Notes under the pieces: generated by a model
The model's input: the letters and a program-made list of their open reading frames with translations, nothing else
Told to the model about the DNA's origin: nothing
The model's database searches: none
Shown: piece after piece, positions 5,178-9,118 of the stretch
How the letters are laid out: every line of letters begins with the position of its first letter
Numbering within the stretch: the stretch's first letter is position 1
Made by a program: the position numbers and the translations under genes
Source: Candidatus Heimdallarchaeota archaeon
GTDB taxonomy: Archaea; Asgardarchaeota; Njordarchaeia; Njordarchaeales; JAMOTR01
Direction: 5' to 3'
Length of the DNA: 9,118 bases
Assembly (NCBI GenBank): GCA_027068385.1
Contig: JAMOTR010000025.1
Coordinates: forward strand, 1-9,118

Positions 5178-6040
5178 AGGTGCTTCAAATAGGCCTGGGT
5201 CGTCGGGGGAGGAACGTACTAAGGAACCTCGTCCGCCTTTACCTCGAGGGCCTCATAGACGAAATTTTTGTGTACGACATAGTCTTAGATCTCATCAAAA
5301 GGGCTCAGGAAAGCTATCGTATAGTAAAGCCCGGAGACGTTTCCGGGGACTACGATGCCGTGTTTATCGTCACTCCTCCGGGTACTCATTATAAATTCGC
5401 GAAGGAATTCCTCTCTAGAGGCATACCCGCGTTCATAGAAAAGCCGCCCGTGCTTTCTCCAGAGGAGCTCGAGGAGCTCGTACGCTTAGGTAAGGCCTCT
5501 ACGGACTTCCTCCTCCGTTATACCCCGATCGCGAGACGGATTAAGGAAGAGGGCTTAAAGCCTAAGTACATAGACGTCTCTAGGACTTCGGTTCCTTCTC
5601 TGAGCGTGGACGTGAGCGTGATTCGGGACGTGATGATACACGATATCGATCTAATGATATACGCTTTAGGAAAACGCGAGGTACTAGGGGCCCATAAGAT
5701 ATATGATCTAGAGGGCTTCCCCTCGCCCGCGGCAGCTGAAGCTCTACTAGAGGGAGCGAGCGTGAAGGCTTTTCGGACCACAAATAACGTGAAGGTGCGC
5801 GAGCGGAAGATCTATACGGACGGGAGCGTGTACGTGATCGATCGGGTAAATAATTACATAAGGGTAATAGGAGAGGATGAAGAAGACGTCATAAAGCCTC
5901 GCGGTGAGGAGCCGTTATATCTATCCGTAAAGGACTTCGTGTTGTACGTGAAGGAAAATAAGAGGCCCGAAAACGAGCTATCTACGGCTCTCGAAACGAT
6001 AAGAGCGTGTAAGAAAATCGAAGAGATGTCGAGAGCTTGA
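5174..6040 (+). CDS. Gfo/Idh/MocA family NAD(P)-dependent oxidoreductase
   Basis: This 288-residue dehydrogenase has the two-domain Gfo/Idh/MocA layout. The N-terminal Rossmann fold begins with VLQIGLGRRGRN (3-14; GxGxxGxN), and VFIVTPPGTHY (63-73) forms the next conserved strand and loop. EKPP (89-92) supplies the family's catalytic/structural Lys, and DVMIHDIDLMIYAL (152-165) is the substrate-side motif carrying His156 and Asp157. Such enzymes oxidise or reduce sugars, inositols and related polyols; the substrate here cannot be read from sequence. At 288 residues it is short for the family (often 330-380), mainly in the C-terminal sheet domain. The ATG overlaps the stop of trxB (ATGA), so the two are translationally coupled, suggesting shared redox control or simply operon packing. 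Family identification is solid; the specific role is unknown. Confidence 0.9.
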   Translation: MKVLQIGLGRRGRNVLRNLVRLYLEGLIDEIFVYDIVLDLIKRAQESYRIVKPGDVSGDYDAVFIVTPPGTHYKFAKEFLSRGIPAFIEKPPVLSPEELEELVRLGKASTDFLLRYTPIARRIKEEGLKPKYIDVSRTSVPSLSVDVSVIRDVMIHDIDLMIYALGKREVLGAHKIYDLEGFPSPAAAEALLEGASVKAFRTTNNVKVRERKIYTDGSVYVIDRVNNYIRVIGEDEEDVIKPRGEEPLYLSVKDFVLYVKENKRPENELSTALETIRACKKIEEMSRA

Positions 6041-6065
6041 TAAAAATTCGTTTTAGAACGGTTCA

Positions 6066-6073
6066 GAGGTGAT
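6066..6073 (+). promoter_or_regulatory. Shine-Dalgarno sequence of the L41e-like gene
   Basis: GAGGTGAT is an eight-base complement to the archaeal 16S rRNA 3' end and lies three bases before the ATG at 6077. It shows that the short basic frame is translated and fixes its first start. A/T-rich GATAAAAATT just upstream (about 6039-6048) could be a promoter or part of the spacer after the dehydrogenase gene. Confidence 0.7.
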
Positions 6074-6076
6074 CGG

Positions 6077-6199
6077 ATGGGGAGGCGTTCCGCTCCACGG
6101 AAAAAAGGAAAGAGAGCTAAGATGAGACGGAAACGGAAGAAAAAGCGTAGGAGAAGACTAAAGAGAAAGCTCAGGAGGAGGAAAGAGAGGTATAAGTGA
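6077..6199 (+). CDS. rpl41e: Ribosomal protein L41e-like 40-residue basic protein
   Basis: This is a 40-codon frame with mostly Arg and Lys residues, ending KRKLRRRKERYK. The last 25 residues, starting at an internal Met16 (ATG 6122), fit the length and pattern of L41e, the smallest ribosomal protein of archaea and eukaryotes: MRxKxxKKRxRRLKRK, then basic residues and a short tail. The first 15 residues (MGRRSAPRKKGKRAK) are an extension over the usual 25-residue form. A GAGGTGAT ribosome binding site precedes ATG 6077, and none precedes ATG 6122, so the longer form is preferred. Five bases after its stop codon begins the last part of the L15e ribosome binding site region, and L15e follows after ten bases, consistent with a ribosomal operon. 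The gene is easily missed because of its size. L39e was considered, but the composition and tail do not fit. Confidence 0.75.
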   Translation: MGRRSAPRKKGKRAKMRRKRKKKRRRRLKRKLRRRKERYK

Positions 6200-6204
6200 G
6201 GTGA
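6198..6204 (+). promoter_or_regulatory. Shine-Dalgarno sequence of rpl15e
   Basis: GAGGTGA overlaps the stop codon of the L41e-like gene and lies five bases before the ATG at 6210. It decides the L15e start in favour of ATG 6210 over the in-frame GTG at 6201, which falls inside the site. Confidence 0.75.
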
Positions 6205-6209
6205 GGCCT

Positions 6210-6848
6210 ATGGGGATCTACAAGTATATACGCGAGATTCGGAGGAAGAAGGGTTCGGAGGAGTTTAAGGAAATGATGAGGAAGAAGATACTAAAGCGGC
6301 GTGAAGAGGAGGCTATAGTACGTATAGAGCGCCCTACTAACTTACCCCGCGCACGCGCTTTGGGCCGGAAGCCTATACAGGGAATCATCTTAGTACGCGT
6401 TCGCGTACGTCGTGGAGGTAGGCGTAAGAGCAGACCTAGTCGTAGGAGGAGGACTAAGAACCAGGCGATAAACGCGATAACTCCGGCTAAAAGCCTTCAG
6501 AGAATCGCTGAGGAGCGCGCGGCTAGGAAGTATCCGGGATTAGAAGTATTAAATAGCTACCGGGTAGGGGAGGACGGAGAGTACGTCCGGTACGAAGTAA
6601 TACTCGTGGATCCTTCTCAGCCCACCGTGCGTAGTAGACCAGAATACGCTCGGATAGCTCAGAAGGAGAATCGTGGTAGGGCCTTCCGTGGCCTTACTTC
6701 GGCCGGTAAGAAGGGTCGCGGGCTACGTAATCGCGGTTTAGGTGCCGAGAAGGTAAGGCCTAGCGTTAGGGCTAATAGGAAGCGCACGAAGCGATTTTTT
6801 ATAAAAACCTCCTGTATACGTTACGCATACGCTTCTCAAACCTCTTAG
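6210..6848 (+). CDS. rpl15e: 50S ribosomal protein L15e
   Basis: This archaeal/eukaryotic large-subunit protein binds 23S rRNA. Reading from ATG 6210 gives 212 residues beginning MGIYKYIREIRRKKG. Signatures include RARALGRKPIQGIILVRVRVRRGGRRK (46-72, apart from the usual insertions), SLQRIAEERAARKYPGLEVL (95-114), NSYRVGEDG (115-123) and RGLTSAGKKGRGLRNRGLG (160-178). The true start follows a GAGGTGA site that overlaps the L41e-like stop codon. The last 17 or so residues (from RFFIKTS on) are not the usual basic L15e tail. They lie where the frame runs 50 bases into the 3' end of the convergent coiled-coil gene. The change begins at a run of six T (6795-6800): with one T fewer, the frame would stop at once as RFL. 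Identification is firm; the C-terminus is doubtful. Confidence 0.94.
   Translation: MGIYKYIREIRRKKGSEEFKEMMRKKILKRREEEAIVRIERPTNLPRARALGRKPIQGIILVRVRVRRGGRRKSRPSRRRRTKNQAINAITPAKSLQRIAEERAARKYPGLEVLNSYRVGEDGEYVRYEVILVDPSQPTVRSRPEYARIAQKENRGRAFRGLTSAGKKGRGLRNRGLGAEKVRPSVRANRKRTKRFFIKTSCIRYAYASQTS
6795..6800 (+). terminator. Possible T-run terminator at the end of rpl15e
   Basis: Six consecutive T, then ATAAAAACC, lie near the end of rpl15e. Archaeal transcription often stops at T-runs without a hairpin. The site lies inside the annotated L15e frame and at the stop codon of the convergent gene, so its role as a terminator is tentative. Confidence 0.3.
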
Positions 6849-8442
6849 ACTTCTTCCTTGCGATAGCCTTCATTACGGCCTCGCGTACGATTTTAGGGTC
6901 TAACGGTTTAGCTCCCGAGAGTACCTTATCTTGAGCCCGCTCCACGAGGTGCTCCTTCCGGTTCTTATAGAACGGGGGGACGTACACGTACATACCTTCG
7001 GAACCCTCGAAGACGTATACTATGAAAGCTACAGAGGTGTATCCTATAGAGAGCTCGTTTATCTCCTCGAGCGCCGCGTTTACCTCAGAGAGCAACTTCG
7101 AGGCTTTTTTATATACTTTCTTATAAGTCGTGGACCGCACCTTTCTTATTTTATTGATCCTAGAGAGTTCGGCTTCTAGCTCGGAAATGGAGCTCTTTAT
7201 CGTTTTTATCCTCTCATAGACGCTCTTTAGTTCTTCCTCTACGGCCTTATTGTGCGACGAGGTCTTCTCGGATATCGACTCCTCGATCTTCGAGATCTCA
7301 TCCTTAATCCGCATTACGTCCGCCTCTATCGATGAGATCACGTTGCTCAAGCGGTCGACCCGAGTGTAGAGGCTACCGAGCCGCTCTTTAAACTCGGATA
7401 ATCCCTTAGGAGGTCTTCCGGGAAAGCCCTTGTATAGGTCCTCTAGTTGGCTCCGCCTGTACATCACGTGATTAAATAAGTCCTCCGCGCGCGAGTATTC
7501 GTCCGAGAATATCCCTAGGAATATCTCCTCCTCAACCCTCTTTCTATTCTCCTCCGCGCGTTTCCTGAGCTTCTCGAGATACTCCTTCTTCTTCCTAATT
7601 TCCTCCTCGATCTGAGCGGGCCTTTTGTTCATGTATTCCGATACCATCTTCGCGAACCTCTCGAGAAAAGCGTCGAGGAAGGCTTTCCGATCCTTAAGGT
7701 GCTGCGTGCACGCTAATATCTTATCGTACTCTGGAGCCGGCACCCGTACGATTTCCCCTCCGGAGAACTTTCTCATATACCTCGGCTTATTCTTCATCAC
7801 GTGCGCCTTGAGGCGATGCACGTTCGCGTTGAGTATCTCCTCGATCACCTTATCCGCCTCAGCCGGATCTAATATAGGAGCCTTCTGGATACAACGGATC
7901 GTGGTTTCGTGAAAGAACTGGGCGTTCGGTACTCCGGCCGGAGCTAGTATGGATACAGCGATTTTGTATACGTTATACACCTCATCGAGGCTCACTTTTC
8001 CTACGATCTCCGCTAACGCGTCCACGTCGTTCCGATCCTGAGGTAAGAACTCCGCCTCGGGCTTATTTAGGCTTTCTAAGAGCTTAGTGAGCCTTCTTTC
8101 TAGCTCTTTCGTGTCCGTTACCTTCCTAACCGTCTCTACGAACGCATCTAGCAACATCTTATCTACGTCTATACCACCGGGGACGAAGAGTAGTATCTTC
8201 GTCTCAGCGTCCACCGGTAGGATATATATCTTCGAGATATCCGTCTCTATCGTTCTTACGTCCCCTCCTATGGAGTTCACTATTACGTCGTAAAAAGAAG
8301 CTATGGATGATACGGCAAGGTCTATAGCTTCTTCTGAGCCTCCTACCGAGTTCACAATGCGCTGCTTCAGCCGAGTCGGGAGTATAACAAGGACCGGTAC
8401 TCCGGACTTTATTACGGCTAGTCCTGCCGTCCTGATCTCCAC
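6799..8442 (-). CDS. Uncharacterised longin/roadblock-like plus coiled-coil protein
   Basis: I do not recognise a named family for this 547-residue protein. Residues 1-110 show the order strand (AGLAVIKSG), strand (VPVLVILP), helix (SEEAIDLAVSSIASFYDVIV), three strands (DVRTIETD, KIYILPVDA, TKILLFVPG) and helix (VDKMLLDAFVETVRKVT). That is the order of longin/roadblock folds, a structural guess only. Residues 130-255 are a mixed, mostly helical domain. Residues 256-310 are a charged helix (IRKKKEYLEKLRKRAEENRK), and about 345-465 form a long coiled coil with heptad-like spacing (DEISKIEESI, ELKSVYERIKTIKSSISELE). A short strand pair (SVAFIVYVFEGSEGMYVYVP, 470-489) and a basic tail follow. There is no membrane segment, P-loop or signal peptide. 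The start is GTG 8442; an upstream in-frame stop excludes others, and a TATA-like block lies 22-29 bases upstream. A structural, tethering or scaffold role is inference. Confidence 0.85.
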   Translation of the reverse strand: MEIRTAGLAVIKSGVPVLVILPTRLKQRIVNSVGGSEEAIDLAVSSIASFYDVIVNSIGGDVRTIETDISKIYILPVDAETKILLFVPGGIDVDKMLLDAFVETVRKVTDTKELERRLTKLLESLNKPEAEFLPQDRNDVDALAEIVGKVSLDEVYNVYKIAVSILAPAGVPNAQFFHETTIRCIQKAPILDPAEADKVIEEILNANVHRLKAHVMKNKPRYMRKFSGGEIVRVPAPEYDKILACTQHLKDRKAFLDAFLERFAKMVSEYMNKRPAQIEEEIRKKKEYLEKLRKRAEENRKRVEEEIFLGIFSDEYSRAEDLFNHVMYRRSQLEDLYKGFPGRPPKGLSEFKERLGSLYTRVDRLSNVISSIEADVMRIKDEISKIEESISEKTSSHNKAVEEELKSVYERIKTIKSSISELEAELSRINKIRKVRSTTYKKVYKKASKLLSEVNAALEEINELSIGYTSVAFIVYVFEGSEGMYVYVPPFYKNRKEHLVERAQDKVLSGAKPLDPKIVREAVMKAIARKKSKRFEKRMRNVYRRFL

Positions 8443-8476
8443 GTGAGCTTAACGATAATCCTATAGATAATAATAG
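8443..8476. promoter_or_regulatory. 34-base divergent promoter region
   Basis: The gap between the coiled-coil gene (leftward) and RNase Z (rightward) is only 34 bases and A/T-rich. For the minus strand, CTATTATTATCTATAG (8461-8476 read on the other strand) lies about 22-29 bases before the GTG. For the plus strand, CTTAACGA (8448-8455) is centred about 25 bases before the ATG at 8477. Each box therefore lies close to the start of the opposite gene. Both transcripts are probably leaderless, and RNA polymerase binding at one would block the other. Confidence 0.5.
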
Positions 8477-9118
8477 ATGCTCGTGCGCTTCTTGGGGACC
8501 GGGGGCGTGGCCCCTTCAGATAAGAGGCGGCTACCGTGCTATCTCATAGAGCACGCGGGATATCAGATCATCCTAGACATAGGCGAAGGGGCTCAATACC
8601 GCTTACTGCGTTACGGAACGAACAAGAACTTGATGATCCTCTTGTCTCACCTACACGCGGATCACGTCCTCGGGTTACCCGGCTTCCTCGCTACCCTAGC
8701 GATGACCGGAAGAACTCGTCCGGTGTACATCGTAGGACCTCCCGGAACTAGGAACTTCGTACTCTCATTCATATCCTTACCCATAGCATTCTTCGGGGAC
8801 TTCCCCATTTACGTGATAGAAGCCGTTCAGGGCGACGTGATATCCTTCGGCGATCTGCTGATCTCCGTAGCGTTAGGAAAGCATACGATCACGAATTACG
8901 CGTATCGCGTAGACCTTCCTAGGAGGCCTAAGCTTATTAAAGAGTTAATCGAGGAAGTGCCTAAAGAGAAGAGAAGGTTGATCGCGGAAGGGGAGCTCGT
9001 AGAGGTGTCCGGCCGCTTGATAAAGCCCCGGGAGGTGAGCGTGTGGCGCGAAGGTAAGAGCGTCGTATATACCGGTGATACCAGGCCCACGCTATCGATT
9101 ATTGAGCTATCGAGGAAC
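8477..9118 (+). CDS. rnz: Ribonuclease Z (tRNA 3' processing), 3' truncated
   Basis: RNase Z is a metallo-beta-lactamase-fold endonuclease that cuts tRNA precursors after the discriminator base. The first 214 residues are present; the family is about 300. MLVRFLGTGGVAPSDKRR begins the fold, GEGAQYRLLRYG (36-47) is the usual GEGTQ region, and SHLHADHVLGLPGF (57-70) holds the zinc-binding HxHxDH. A phosphate or product-binding GPPGTRNF (87-94) follows, then KHTITNYAYR (135-144), with His136 the next zinc ligand, and YTGDTRP (198-204), with bridging Asp201. The final His ligands lie beyond the window. The ATG at 8477 has a TATA-like box about 25 bases upstream and no ribosome binding site. The gene is divergent from the coiled-coil gene. 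Identification is strong; the exact tRNA substrates (encoded CCA or not) cannot be told. Confidence 0.94.
   Translation, partial: MLVRFLGTGGVAPSDKRRLPCYLIEHAGYQIILDIGEGAQYRLLRYGTNKNLMILLSHLHADHVLGLPGFLATLAMTGRTRPVYIVGPPGTRNFVLSFISLPIAFFGDFPIYVIEAVQGDVISFGDLLISVALGKHTITNYAYRVDLPRRPKLIKELIEEVPKEKRRLIAEGELVEVSGRLIKPREVSVWREGKSVVYTGDTRPTLSIIELSRN

Noticed and set aside
4685..5188. Minus-strand open frame of 167 codons
   Set aside because: It is antisense to the thioredoxin reductase, is Ser/Thr-rich with no motifs, and reflects codon bias of the real gene.
6077..6199. Reading the short basic gene as L39e
   Set aside because: L39e is about 50 residues with a conserved Trp-rich, RTN-containing core that is missing here; L41e fits better.
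6201..6209. GTG at 6201 as the L15e start
   Set aside because: It falls within the Shine-Dalgarno sequence; ATG 6210 gives the conserved MGxYKYI start.
6799..8442. Reading the coiled-coil protein as NEMF/RqcH or an SMC/Rad50-like ATPase
   Set aside because: No NFACT signatures, Walker A or ABC signature motifs are present, and the N-terminus does not match either family.
8536..8751. Plus-strand open frame of 71 codons
   Set aside because: It is a frame-shifted shadow of RNase Z, whose HLHADH frame starts at 8477.

Overview
The window comes from an archaeon, most likely a thermophilic member of the Thermoproteota (crenarchaeal side). It carries an archaeal RNA polymerase subunit D with a ferredoxin-type domain, the archaeal/eukaryotic ribosomal proteins L15e and L41e, an archaeal-type tryptophanyl-tRNA synthetase, a UPF0200 kinase and an RNase Z. 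The proteins are rich in Lys, Arg, Glu and Ile, and the genes favour AGG/AGA and ATA codons. Several genes have an A/T-rich TATA-like box about 25-29 bases before the start codon, which suggests leaderless transcripts. Genes inside transcription units instead carry GAGGTGA-type ribosome binding sites. I cannot assign a genus from the sequence alone.

Layout: (1) 1-555 is the 3' part of rpo3/rpoD. (2) 591-1127 is a UPF0200 P-loop kinase and 1191-1955 an unrecognised 254-residue protein, each with its own likely promoter. (3) 1982-2057 is tRNA-Phe(GAA) with an encoded CCA end, followed by trpS (2118-3230). (4) On the minus strand, a B3/4-domain protein (4208-3621) and a probable ACT-like protein (3624-3190) share an ATGA overlap, and the second overlaps the trpS 3' end by 41 bases. 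(5) Divergent from these, a thioredoxin-reductase-like flavoprotein (about 4233-5177) shares an ATGA overlap with a Gfo/Idh/MocA oxidoreductase (5174-6040). (6) A 40-codon basic reading frame resembling L41e (6077-6199) is followed by L15e (6210-6848). (7) On the minus strand, 8442-6799 encodes a 547-residue protein with a predicted longin/roadblock-like N-terminus and a long coiled coil. Its 3' end overlaps L15e by 50 bases. (8) Divergent from it, the 5' part of RNase Z runs off the window (8477-9118).

Most of the window is information-processing machinery: transcription, tRNA and its maturation and charging, possible aminoacyl-tRNA quality control, and ribosomal proteins. A two-gene redox operon and two uncharacterised genes are interspersed. 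The region is compact: no gene-free stretch approaches 300 bases, two neighbouring pairs overlap by 4 bases, both convergent pairs overlap at their 3' ends, and one divergent pair is only 34 bases apart. No mobile elements, CRISPR arrays or sizeable repeats were seen.

The items most worth following up are the longin-like coiled-coil protein, the L41e micro-gene with an N-terminal extension, the B3/4 plus ACT-like pair beside tRNA-Phe and TrpRS, and the departures from family motifs in TrpRS (HFGT) and the thioredoxin reductase (no HRR motif).
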